Origin: JAJPXC01 sp964628905
Lineage (GTDB): Bacteria; Bacteroidota; Bacteroidia; Bacteroidales; Muribaculaceae
DNA length: 48,120 nucleotides
Assembly: GCA_964628905.1 (NCBI GenBank)
Contig: CAZVNS010000013.1
Span: 1-48,120, forward strand
Direction of reading: 5' to 3'
Shown: in pieces, positions 14,840 through 22,932 of the stretch
Position numbering within the stretch: position 1 is the stretch's first letter
Layout of the letters: every line of letters begins with the position of its first letter
Program-made: the position numbers and the translations under genes
Notes under the pieces: model-generated
What the model was told of the DNA's origin: nothing
Database searches by the model: none
Seen by the model: the letters and a program-made list of their open reading frames with translations, nothing else

Positions 14840-16873
14840 ATGAAAAAAATTGTTCTTGCCATTTTGTTGGCCGGGGCAGCGTCGATGATGCAAGCTGAGC
14901 ATCTTAAGAGCCTGAACCCCGCCTACTTTGACAACTCCACACCCGCCGGCACTGACTTCTACAAGCACGTGAACAGCGGATGGCAAAAAGCTTACCCCCT
15001 GACCCCGGAGCACTCGCGCTACGGATGGTTTAACGTGTTGAACGACACCAGCCAAGAGCGCGTGAAAAACATCGTGCTCAACCTCGCCTCGACCAATCCA
15101 GAGCCGGGCACAGTGGCCTACAAGGTGTCGACCATCTACAACCAGGCCATGGACTCGATACGCCGCAACCGCGAGGGAGCAGCCCCCATCCAGCCCGGTA
15201 TCAAGAAGATTCAGAACGCCAAGCCCGAGGAGATGTACGACCTCTTCGTATGGATGCAGAAGGAGGTGGCCGATCCGTTTATCGGCGCCGGCCCTATGGA
15301 GGATCTGGCCAACTCGCAGCAGTATGCCATGTATCTTAGCGGCGCAGGCCTGGGCCTGGGCGACCGCGACTACTATCTGCTCAACGATAAGGACAACACC
15401 AAGGTGCGCAACGCCTACAAGAAGCTCATCACCGACGAGATGCAGCTCGCCGGCTTCTCGAAGAAGGAGGCCAACCGCATCATGAAGAATGTGATGAAGA
15501 TCGAGACCCTGATTGCTGACTCCACTTGGACCCGCGAGCAGTCGCGCGACATCCCCGCGATGTACAACCTCCGCACCATCGAGCAGCTCAAGGCTGACTA
15601 CCCTGCCATCGACTGGGACACCTATTTTATGGCTACCATGGGCATCCCCACGCCTGAAACCGTGATCGTGACCACCCCCAACACCGTGCTCCAGGGCGCC
15701 AACCTGATGAAGTCGCTCACCGACCGCGAAATAAAGGACTACTACCTGTGGAAATACGTGTCGGGCGCAGCCGGCAAGCTCTCCGACGACTTCACCAACG
15801 CTCAGTTTGAGTTCTCAAAGGTGATGAGCGGCGTGCAGCAGCAGCGTCCCCGCTGGAAGCGCGCTCTCGGCGCTACCGAGGGTGCCATGGGCGAGGCTAT
15901 CGGCCAGCTCTACGTTGAGAAATACTTCCCCTCATCGTCGAAGGAGTATATGATCGGCCTGGTTGAGAACCTGCGCACAGCCTTAGGCAAGCACATCATC
16001 AACCTCCCCTGGATGAGCGACGAGACCAAGCTCAACGCCATCAAGAAGCTCAACTCAATCACCGTGAAGATCGGCTATCCCGATAAGTGGAAGGACTACA
16101 ACACACTCGAAATCGACCCCAATCTGTCGTACTACGAGAATATGCACAATGTGTCGATGTGGCACCAGGCTGAGAAGTATGCCAAGTGGGGCAAGCCCGT
16201 TGACCGCACCGAGTGGGGCATGACACCTCAGACCATCAACGCTTACTACAACCCGCTGGCCAACGAGATAGTGTTCCCCGCTGGCATCCTGCAGGCTCCC
16301 TTCTTCGATCCTGAAGCCTCTGACGCTGAGAACTATGGCGCTATCGGCGTGGTAATCGGCCACGAGATGACTCACGGCTTTGACGATCAGGGGCGCAACT
16401 TCGACGACCAGGGTAACATGGTGAACTGGTGGACCGACGAAGACGCTGTAGCCTTCGACGCCCTGACCAAGGGCCTGGTAGCGCAGTTCGATGAGGTGGA
16501 GGTGCTCCCCGGCCTTCACGCCAACGGCCAGTACACCCTTGGCGAAAACATCGCCGATCAGGGCGGCCTGCGCATCTCGCGCACCGCATTCCTCGACTCG
16601 CAGCGCAAGAAGGGCGTAGATGTCAACTCTGAGGAGTCTAAAATCGACGGCCTCACCCCCATGCAGGCGTTCTACATGAACTACGCCAACGTATGGGCCC
16701 AGAACATACGTTCCGAAGAGATGCGCTCACTCACCACAGGCGATGTGCACTCGCTCGGCGAGAACCGCGTCAATGTGACCCTGCGCAACATCACCCCATT
16801 CTTCGAAGCCTTCTCCATCACCGAAGACCAGCCCCTCTACCGTGCTCCTGAAGACCAGATAGTAATCTGGTAA
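14840..16873 (+). CDS. M13-family (neprilysin/PepO-like) metalloendopeptidase, exported
   Basis: A 677-residue zinc oligopeptidase. Signal peptide MKKIVLAILLAGAASMMQA. VIGHEMTHGFDDQGRNFD places HExxH at 508-512, and ENIADQGG provides the third zinc ligand E569 with the conserved Asp. The protein ends in IVIW, as M13 enzymes typically end in an aromatic residue. The length fits the family (650-700). It would trim small peptides in the periplasm. Its stop codon overlaps the TamL start (TAATG), so the two are translationally coupled. Confidence 0.93.
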   Translation: MKKIVLAILLAGAASMMQAEHLKSLNPAYFDNSTPAGTDFYKHVNSGWQKAYPLTPEHSRYGWFNVLNDTSQERVKNIVLNLASTNPEPGTVAYKVSTIYNQAMDSIRRNREGAAPIQPGIKKIQNAKPEEMYDLFVWMQKEVADPFIGAGPMEDLANSQQYAMYLSGAGLGLGDRDYYLLNDKDNTKVRNAYKKLITDEMQLAGFSKKEANRIMKNVMKIETLIADSTWTREQSRDIPAMYNLRTIEQLKADYPAIDWDTYFMATMGIPTPETVIVTTPNTVLQGANLMKSLTDREIKDYYLWKYVSGAAGKLSDDFTNAQFEFSKVMSGVQQQRPRWKRALGATEGAMGEAIGQLYVEKYFPSSSKEYMIGLVENLRTALGKHIINLPWMSDETKLNAIKKLNSITVKIGYPDKWKDYNTLEIDPNLSYYENMHNVSMWHQAEKYAKWGKPVDRTEWGMTPQTINAYYNPLANEIVFPAGILQAPFFDPEASDAENYGAIGVVIGHEMTHGFDDQGRNFDDQGNMVNWWTDEDAVAFDALTKGLVAQFDEVEVLPGLHANGQYTLGENIADQGGLRISRTAFLDSQRKKGVDVNSEESKIDGLTPMQAFYMNYANVWAQNIRSEEMRSLTTGDVHSLGENRVNVTLRNITPFFEAFSITEDQPLYRAPEDQIVIW

Positions 16874-19254
16874 TGAACATCCGACGATCCACATACAAGC
16901 TGCTTGCGGCGACCGCGCTCCTCTGGGGCGCGGTCGTGGCAGGTTGCTCGTCGACCAAGCATGTGCCCCAAGGGGAATACCTGCTCGATGATGTGGACGT
17001 GAAGATCCTCGACAACGACGAGGTCAAAAGCGCCGACCTCTACTACTATCTTAGGCAGACCCCCAACCACAAAGTGCTGGGTTTCGCCAAGCTACAGCTC
17101 GCCACCTATAACCTGTCGGGCAACGACACCACCAAATGGTACACCCGCTGGTTCCGCAAGCTGGGCCAGCCCCCGGTGATCTACGACTCCACCATGGTAA
17201 CAGCGTCGGTCGAACAGCTCAGCCGCGCCCTCGCCAACAAAGGTTATCTCGACGTGGAGGTGACCTACGACACCATCGGCGATCTCAAAAACAAGAAGAT
17301 GGATGTCAAATACTATGTGCGCACAGGCACACCCCACACCATCAGCTCTATCAACTACGAAATCCACGACTCGACCATCGACTCGATCATCAGTGCCTCC
17401 CCCCAGATGAAGACCCTGCGCATCGGCGACCGCTTCGACCGCACCGAGCTCGACAATATGCGCTCCGGCATAGCCCGGCATCTGCAGCAGCGCGGCTACT
17501 ACACCTTCACCAAGGACAATATCACATTTTACGCCGACACCGCGGCCAACTCCAAGGAGATCGACCTGACCATGGTGATACGCACCCCCAAGCGCGTGAT
17601 CTCCACCGGCCAGTCACGCAGCCCGCTGCTCGACGCTCCCGCTGCCACCCCCGACTCCCTCTACCACCAATACTACTTCGGCACGGTGACCTATATCACC
17701 GACTTCGACGCCACAAGCTCCGAGGCCGTGCAGCGCATAGCCACGGCCGACTCAGTGAGCTACAAGGATATCAACATACTCTACGGCCCCGACCACTACC
17801 TCGCCCCCGGGATACTCTACGAAAACTGCTTCATAGTGCCCGGCCACCGCTACACCCCCGAGGCCATCAACCGCACTTACGAAGCCCTGGGCCGACTCGC
17901 CATACTCAAATACGTGAGCATCCAGCTCAAGCCTGAGGTCGACGCCGATGGTCGCGAAGTGCTCAACGCCTACATACTGCTCGACCGCACCCGCAATCAG
18001 GGCGTCACCCTCGAGCTTGAGGGCACTAACTCCGAGGGCGACTTAGGTTTCGGCGTCGGTGTCACCTATCAGCACCGCAACTTAGGGCACGGGGCGCAGC
18101 TGCTTACCACCAAACTCCGCACCAATTACGAGAGCTTGTCAGGTCACTTCGACGGCCTCCTCCATAACCGCTACAGCGAGTATGCGGCCGAGGTAGGGCT
18201 GACGTTCCCCAAATTCTTAGCTCCCTTTCTGCAGCGCGACTTCAAGCAGCGCGTCAGAGCCACCACTGAGCTCGACGTGTCGTTCAACTACCAGGAGCGA
18301 CCGGAGTATACCCGCATCATCTCCGGCGCCGCATGGAAGTACAACTGGAACAACCGCAACAACACCATACGACGCACCTTCGACCTGATTGACGTCAACT
18401 ACGTGTACCTCCCCCACAGCACCATCAACTTCATCGACGAGATAGCCCCCGCCAACCCGCTGCTGCGCTACAGCTACGAGGACCACTTCATAATGCGCAT
18501 GGGCTACACCTACCGTCGCACCAACCGCCGCATAGCCGGAGCGATGGAGAATGCCTGGCGACAGCCGTCGGTGTACTCGCTCCGTGCCTCGGTCGAAACC
18601 GCCGGCAACTTGCTCTACGCCATATCGTCGCTCAGCGGCCAGCACCGCAGCTACGGTGCCTACAAGATATTCGGCATCCAGTACGCGCAGTATGTCAAGG
18701 GTGAAGTCGACTACTCATGGACACGCCACCTGGACCTACGCAACGCCATCGCCGTGCATGGAGGTTTCGGCATCGGTGTGCCCTACGGCAACTCATCGAT
18801 GATACCGTTCGAAAAGCGCTTCTACGCCGGCGGCGCCAATGGCGTGCGCGGATGGAGCGTCAGGGCACTTGGCCCTGGCGGCTACGACGCCCACAACTCC
18901 ACAACCGACTTCATCAACCAATGCGGCGACATACGCCTCGACATGAGCGTGGAGTATCGCGCCAAACTGTTCTGGGTGTTTGAGGGCGCTCTCTTCATCG
19001 ACGCCGGCAACATCTGGACGATACGCGACTACGAGAACCAGCCCGAAGGCGTGTTCAAATTCGGCACCTTCTGGAAACAGATCGCGCTGGCCTACGGCGT
19101 TGGCCTGCGCATGGACTTCACATACTTCCTGCTCCGCTTCGACCTGGGTATGAAAGCCCATAACCCCGCCATCGGCCAGGAACCGTGGCCGCTGCTACAC
19201 CCCCGCTGGCGCCGCGACGCCACCTTCCACTTCGCCGTCGGCTACCCCTTCTGA
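16873..19254 (+). CDS. TamL-type outer-membrane Omp85/D15 lipoprotein
   Basis: A 793-residue outer-membrane protein. The lipobox VAGC places the lipidated Cys at residue 25, followed by STKHVPQGEYLLDDV, a start characteristic of Bacteroidetes TamL. POTRA-like repeats follow (VDVKILDNDE..., VTYDTIGDLKNKKMDVKYYV, then VSIQLKPEVDADG), and from about residue 380 a D15 surface-antigen barrel containing RFYAGGANGVRGWSVRALGP and ending in FAVGYPF. Omp85 proteins insert or move proteins or lipids across the outer membrane; TamL is thought to pair with TamB, which is not in this window. Sits directly behind the M13 peptidase. Confidence 0.88.
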   Translation: MNIRRSTYKLLAATALLWGAVVAGCSSTKHVPQGEYLLDDVDVKILDNDEVKSADLYYYLRQTPNHKVLGFAKLQLATYNLSGNDTTKWYTRWFRKLGQPPVIYDSTMVTASVEQLSRALANKGYLDVEVTYDTIGDLKNKKMDVKYYVRTGTPHTISSINYEIHDSTIDSIISASPQMKTLRIGDRFDRTELDNMRSGIARHLQQRGYYTFTKDNITFYADTAANSKEIDLTMVIRTPKRVISTGQSRSPLLDAPAATPDSLYHQYYFGTVTYITDFDATSSEAVQRIATADSVSYKDINILYGPDHYLAPGILYENCFIVPGHRYTPEAINRTYEALGRLAILKYVSIQLKPEVDADGREVLNAYILLDRTRNQGVTLELEGTNSEGDLGFGVGVTYQHRNLGHGAQLLTTKLRTNYESLSGHFDGLLHNRYSEYAAEVGLTFPKFLAPFLQRDFKQRVRATTELDVSFNYQERPEYTRIISGAAWKYNWNNRNNTIRRTFDLIDVNYVYLPHSTINFIDEIAPANPLLRYSYEDHFIMRMGYTYRRTNRRIAGAMENAWRQPSVYSLRASVETAGNLLYAISSLSGQHRSYGAYKIFGIQYAQYVKGEVDYSWTRHLDLRNAIAVHGGFGIGVPYGNSSMIPFEKRFYAGGANGVRGWSVRALGPGGYDAHNSTTDFINQCGDIRLDMSVEYRAKLFWVFEGALFIDAGNIWTIRDYENQPEGVFKFGTFWKQIALAYGVGLRMDFTYFLLRFDLGMKAHNPAIGQEPWPLLHPRWRRDATFHFAVGYPF

Positions 19255-19312
19255 TGGCCTCTCGGCCCTCAGCCTTAAAGTCCTTAGCGACTAAAGTCCT
19301 TAACGACCTTAA

Positions 19313-19390
19313 CGCGGACGCACCAGGGTGCGACCTTACTCGCGGACGTAACTTAAAGCTTAAAAATTTAAAAACTTAAAAACTTAAAAA
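19313..19390 (+). repeat. 8-bp A-tract repeat array with GC-rich module, copy 2
   Basis: CGCGGACGCACCAGGGTGCG at 19313-19332 is the reverse complement of the module at 3627-3646 with one base changed. Four CTTAAAAA-type units at exact 8-bp spacing follow at 19359-19390, ending 9 bases before the gph start. Upstream, 19270-19312 has further rough 8-bp units (TAAAGTCC, TTAACGAC). No other promoter is visible for gph. Confidence 0.7.
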
Positions 19391-19399
19391 CACTCCCCC

Positions 19400-20047
19400 A
19401 TGGCCTTAGTGATATTTGATCTTGACGGTACGCTGCTCAACACCATCAGCGACCTTGGCGAAGCCGCCAACTACGCCCTCCGCGAGTCGGGCTACCCCGA
19501 ACATGCCCTCGCAAGTTACCCCCTCTATGTGGGCAACGGTATCACCAAACTGCTCGAACACGTGCTCCCCGAGGAGGGACGCAGCGAAGATAACATCAAG
19601 CATGTACGCGAGAAATTTAAGGCATATTACGACGAACATCTGTGGGTGCACACCCAGCCATATCCCGGCATTGAGGAACTGCTGCGCACCATCAAGGCCC
19701 AGGGTGACAATATCGCAGTGGCTTCCAACAAGTATCAGAGCGCCACAGCCAAGCTAATAGAGCATTTCTTCGGCGACCTGGAGTGGAGTGCCGTTGAGGG
19801 GCAGAAGGAGGGGTATCCGCTGAAACCCGACCCCTCGATTGTGTTCGAGATACTCTCAAGGGTGCCCACGCCCAAGGCTGAGGTGCTGTATGTAGGCGAC
19901 TCGGGAGTGGACATGGAGACCGCCCGCCGGGCTTGTGTGGCCTCGTGCGGGGTGACGTGGGGGTTCCGTAATGTCAAGGAGTTGCGTCAGGCTTACGCCC
20001 AGTATATCGTCAATCGCCCGTCTGAAATAATAGATCTAATCCCGTGA
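19400..20047 (+). CDS. gph: HAD hydrolase, phosphoglycolate phosphatase-like
   Basis: A 215-residue HAD phosphatase. Motif I is IFDLDGTLLNT (nucleophile D7, acid D9), motif II lies in VASNKYQ, motif III is the lysine in PLKPDPS, and motif IV is YVGDSGVDMETA. The cap domain lies between motifs I and II. It fits the Gph subfamily, which removes 2-phosphoglycolate formed during DNA repair, though closely related HADs act on other small phosphates. It ends tail to tail with tilS with a 12-base overlap. Confidence 0.82.
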   Translation: MALVIFDLDGTLLNTISDLGEAANYALRESGYPEHALASYPLYVGNGITKLLEHVLPEEGRSEDNIKHVREKFKAYYDEHLWVHTQPYPGIEELLRTIKAQGDNIAVASNKYQSATAKLIEHFFGDLEWSAVEGQKEGYPLKPDPSIVFEILSRVPTPKAEVLYVGDSGVDMETARRACVASCGVTWGFRNVKELRQAYAQYIVNRPSEIIDLIP

Positions 20048-21313
20048 TGCGGTGATGAGCAGCGCCTGGCGGGGGTAAGTGGCTCCGTCCGGGATGCCGA
20101 AATGACGTGAGGCGCGCACGCCTACGACCCATATCGGTATGTCGCCGTGGTATAGTATGGGGAAGTCTGGGCGTTGTGCCATTGGGATATCGGCCTCGCA
20201 CAGCAGGTCGCTCACGAGCTTTGACCCTTGCATGCCGAAGGGGTCGAAGCGTAACCCCTCGCAGGTAGTGCCAAGCCGCAGTTGCGCCACATCAACCGAC
20301 TCAGCGTCGAGGATGATCTGTGATCGTGAGCAGCGCAGGTCGGATGGGGACTTGATCGTGATGGTTTCAAAAGTCAGTTCAGGAAGCGTTGGCGCGGTTG
20401 GTGCGGGGCGCAGGAAGCCGTGCCGCAGTTCATAGTTGCCAAATCGTCGGCCGGTGATGCCAACATCAGCCATTATATCGCGCACCATCTGCGTCGTCAC
20501 CCCCTGTGGGTGGATCATGCGGTAGAGAGCATCGGTGGGAGATGCCTCATGGGCGCTGATTGAGGCGACATCGATTGATCCGTCGGCTTTGAGATAGGTT
20601 GCGTTAAGTCGTAGGGTGTCAGCGTCGAGCGTGATGCTCTGCTGGCGAAGCACCTCCATCGAATTGGCTATGGCCTCTATGGAGCCGGGAAATAAGTTGG
20701 CCAACATCGGCAGGATGTGGTGGCGGATGCGGTTGCGTTTGTAGTCGTCGGAGGCGTTTGAGGAGTCATCGACGTATCCAAGGCCGTTGGCCTCGATGTA
20801 GTCCAAAATCAGCTCCTTGGGCGCGTTAAGCATAGGACGCAGTAGATGGTTTTCGCTGCGCACGGCCATCCCTGCCAAGCCCTTCACGCCGCTTGAGCGT
20901 AACAGGTTGAGGAAGAAGGTCTCCACGTTGTCCTCACGGTGGTGGGCAACGGCGATATAGTCGAGCCGGTGGGCGGTGCGGTACTGCTCGAAAGCCGCGT
21001 AGCGCATGTCGCGGGCTATCATCTCCACAGACTGACCCGAGGTCGATGCCTTACGGCCGGCTACGTCGCACTGCTCAATGCGCAGGGGTATGCGCAGCTG
21101 CCGGCAGAGGTCGACGCAGAAACGCTCGTCGCGGTCGCTCTCCGGGCCGCGCAGGTGGAAATTGCAGTGCAGGGCGTGACATTCGTGCCCCAACGAGTGC
21201 ATGGCGTGGAGCAAGGCCACGGAGTCGGAGCCGCCGCTGAGCCCTACGCAGAGGCGCATCGGTGTGGTGCCGATTGCCCGGGTGATGGCATGGAGCAGCG
21301 GGTGAGGTGACAT
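20036..21313 (-). CDS. tilS: tRNA(Ile)-lysidine synthase
   Basis: Modifies C34 of tRNA-Ile(CAU) to lysidine using ATP and lysine, switching the codon read from AUG to AUA; essential in most bacteria. A 425-residue protein with the PP-loop SGGSDS at 26-31, HALHCNFHLRGPESDRDERF (family signature), AVAHHREDNVETFFLNLLR and NRIRHHILPML. The C-terminal substrate-binding domain is present. Its ATG overlaps the stop of the argC-like gene (ATGA), so it is the third cistron of argR-argC-tilS and would share their regulation. Confidence 0.94.
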   Translation of the reverse strand: MSPHPLLHAITRAIGTTPMRLCVGLSGGSDSVALLHAMHSLGHECHALHCNFHLRGPESDRDERFCVDLCRQLRIPLRIEQCDVAGRKASTSGQSVEMIARDMRYAAFEQYRTAHRLDYIAVAHHREDNVETFFLNLLRSSGVKGLAGMAVRSENHLLRPMLNAPKELILDYIEANGLGYVDDSSNASDDYKRNRIRHHILPMLANLFPGSIEAIANSMEVLRQQSITLDADTLRLNATYLKADGSIDVASISAHEASPTDALYRMIHPQGVTTQMVRDIMADVGITGRRFGNYELRHGFLRPAPTAPTLPELTFETITIKSPSDLRCSRSQIILDAESVDVAQLRLGTTCEGLRFDPFGMQGSKLVSDLLCEADIPMAQRPDFPILYHGDIPIWVVGVRASRHFGIPDGATYPRQALLITASRD

Positions 21314-22236
21314 CAGGAGTTGATAGCTTTCAACGCCAGGCCCACGCGCTCGTGCAGTCCGAACAGCAGATTCATGTTGTGCACGGCTTGTCCGGCGGCC
21401 CCTTTGGTGAGGTTGTCAATCACGCCGGTGACCACGAGGTTGCCATCTACCTTGTCGATGTGGAGCAGGCACTTGTTGGTGTTGGTGACATCGCTCAACA
21501 GTGGCATGCGCGGGGTGATGAAAGTGAAGGAGTGGTCGGAATAGAAGTCCTCATACAATCGGATTACTTCGTCGAGCTCGAGCGGGCATTGCAGATATGC
21601 CACGGCGTGGATACCGCGGGTGTGGGAGCCGCGGATGGGAGTGAACGATATGGGGGCGTTGAAGCTCGACTGGAGCGATTGGAGGGTGGCTCGGAGTTCC
21701 TCGACCTGGCGATGCCCTAATGGCCGGTCAATCACCACCGGGTCGGTGGTTGAGGTCACGGCCACAGCTGTAATGGGTGAGTTGAGGAGCAGGTTTTTGG
21801 CCAAGGGGAGCAACGCTAAGCCCAACACCGAAGCCATAGCCGACGGCACGGAAGCATGCGTGGCGCCGCGCACCAGGGCCTTGCGGTTGAGTTCGGGCAG
21901 ACCGTAGACGAAGTTTGATGCCTCGCCGTCGATGCGGAAGTCGGCGGAGAGGTCAACGATGCGTAGCTTCTCCGGTATCACGGTGGTAGACAGCAGCGCC
22001 TTGGAGCGGCCGTCGGTGGTGCAGAGGAAGAGCACGTCGATCGAGTTGAAGTCGATGTTGTCGGTGAAACGCAGGTAGGTTTCGCCAATCAGCCCCTTGT
22101 GGGTGTCAGAGATGAGGCTACCGGTGGAGTTGGGCGCGTTGACCCACGCGATCTCCACGTCGGGGTGGTTGATGAGTATGCTGAGGAGCTCGCCGGCTGA
22201 GCGGTTGGTGCCTCCGATGACGCCCGCTCGTATCAT
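21313..22236 (-). CDS. ArgC-like protein lacking the catalytic Cys and His
   Basis: A 307-residue homologue of N-acetyl-gamma-glutamyl-phosphate reductase. The fold is recognisable: GVIGGTNRSAGELLSILINHP at the N-terminus, VDLSADFRI, FVYGLPELNRKA, LALLPLAKNLL and GQAVHNMNLLFGL near the end. The active-site segment, normally NPGC(F/Y)(A/P)T, reads ASVPSAMAS (128-136), with S132/A133 where the Cys should be. The conserved HxHxPE(I/L) reads HRQVEEL (175-181), so the catalytic His is Gln. The glycine-rich NADP loop (normally GGAGYTAGE) reads GGTNRSAGE, and roughly 15 residues before HRQ are missing. The frame is intact over full length, so it looks conserved as a non-enzyme rather than decayed. 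Overlaps argR and tilS by ATGA. Confidence 0.85.
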   Translation of the reverse strand: MIRAGVIGGTNRSAGELLSILINHPDVEIAWVNAPNSTGSLISDTHKGLIGETYLRFTDNIDFNSIDVLFLCTTDGRSKALLSTTVIPEKLRIVDLSADFRIDGEASNFVYGLPELNRKALVRGATHASVPSAMASVLGLALLPLAKNLLLNSPITAVAVTSTTDPVVIDRPLGHRQVEELRATLQSLQSSFNAPISFTPIRGSHTRGIHAVAYLQCPLELDEVIRLYEDFYSDHSFTFITPRMPLLSDVTNTNKCLLHIDKVDGNLVVTGVIDNLTKGAAGQAVHNMNLLFGLHERVGLALKAINS

Positions 22237-22760
22237 AGGTCGGCGTTTTCTGGAGTGTTGAAAAATTGATCGCGCGCTGCTTGCATAACAGTCACTGGGA
22301 GCATTGTGGAGAAGAGCGCGAAGAGCATCTGTGGAGTGGCCTTGGGGTTGACGGCAACGAACACGGTGTCGGCTCCGGAGATGGTGCCGAGAATGTAGTC
22401 TGACCCCAGCGTGTCCATGTCATAGGCTAGCCCCGAAGCGTAGCCGTTGCGGGTCTTGATCACTACGATGTTGCCGCTGAGCGCGATGGAGAGGACCGCG
22501 GGATGCATGGGCGACTGAACGACGCCGGCCACCGATGGGTCGGTGTTGCCATTGTCGGTGTCGACAATCACGTAACGGTATCCACCTAAGTCGGTGGGCA
22601 CTTTGGTGGTTTTGAGGGCTTTAAGGTCGCGCGATAGGGTGGCTTGTGTTACCACATAACCTCGGCGTGCCAGCTCTTTTGCTAATTCCTCTTGGCTGCC
22701 GATGCTGTGATTGTTGAGTATGTCGACAATGATCGGCAGGCGGGACTTACGACGTTTCAT
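22233..22760 (-). CDS. argR: ArgR-family repressor, altered arginine-binding motif
   Basis: A 175-residue (usual 150-157) arginine repressor homologue. Residues 1-66 form the winged helix with GSQEELAKELARRGYVVTQA and TLSRDLKAL, the family's DNA-recognition segment. The C-terminal hexamerisation domain includes IVVIKTRNGYASGLAYDMD and ILGTISGADTVF. In canonical ArgR this last motif is GTIAGDDT and its two Asp residues hold the arginine; here the first is Ala130. The effector may therefore differ or be absent. A 19-residue C-terminal extension follows. It heads the argR-argC-tilS operon behind a palindrome at 22769-22789. Confidence 0.85.
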   Translation of the reverse strand: MKRRKSRLPIIVDILNNHSIGSQEELAKELARRGYVVTQATLSRDLKALKTTKVPTDLGGYRYVIVDTDNGNTDPSVAGVVQSPMHPAVLSIALSGNIVVIKTRNGYASGLAYDMDTLGSDYILGTISGADTVFVAVNPKATPQMLFALFSTMLPVTVMQAARDQFFNTPENADL

Positions 22761-22768
22761 ATTGGTTT

Positions 22769-22790
22769 ATTTTTGTATAATGCAAAAATA
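22769..22790 (-). promoter_or_regulatory. argR promoter with overlapping palindromic operator candidate
   Basis: A perfect inverted repeat, ATTTTTG (22769-22775), 7-base spacer, CAAAAAT (22783-22789), lies 8 bases before the argR start. On the minus strand its right arm is part of TATTTTTG (22783-22790), an exact -7 box. A dimer bound here would block the promoter, as expected for autorepression. It is not a good match to the E. coli ARG box. Confidence 0.5.
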
Positions 22791-22903
22791 AATAAAAATG
22801 TTATTACGCAAGCAAAAAAGCATAAAATTTCACATATTCACCCCACTATTTTTGTGTATGGTCCAATCTGTCAGACACTATTTTTCATCCGACGTAAAAA
22901 TAG

Positions 22904-22924
22904 GCCAGCTCTTGTGGGGCTGGC
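22904..22924 (-). terminator. Hairpin terminator of waaA
   Basis: GCCAGC/GCTGGC stem (22904-22909 with 22919-22924). On the minus strand it is followed by CCTATTTTT. It lies 8 bases beyond the waaA stop. Confidence 0.5.
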
Positions 22925-22932
22925 GTAATTTT

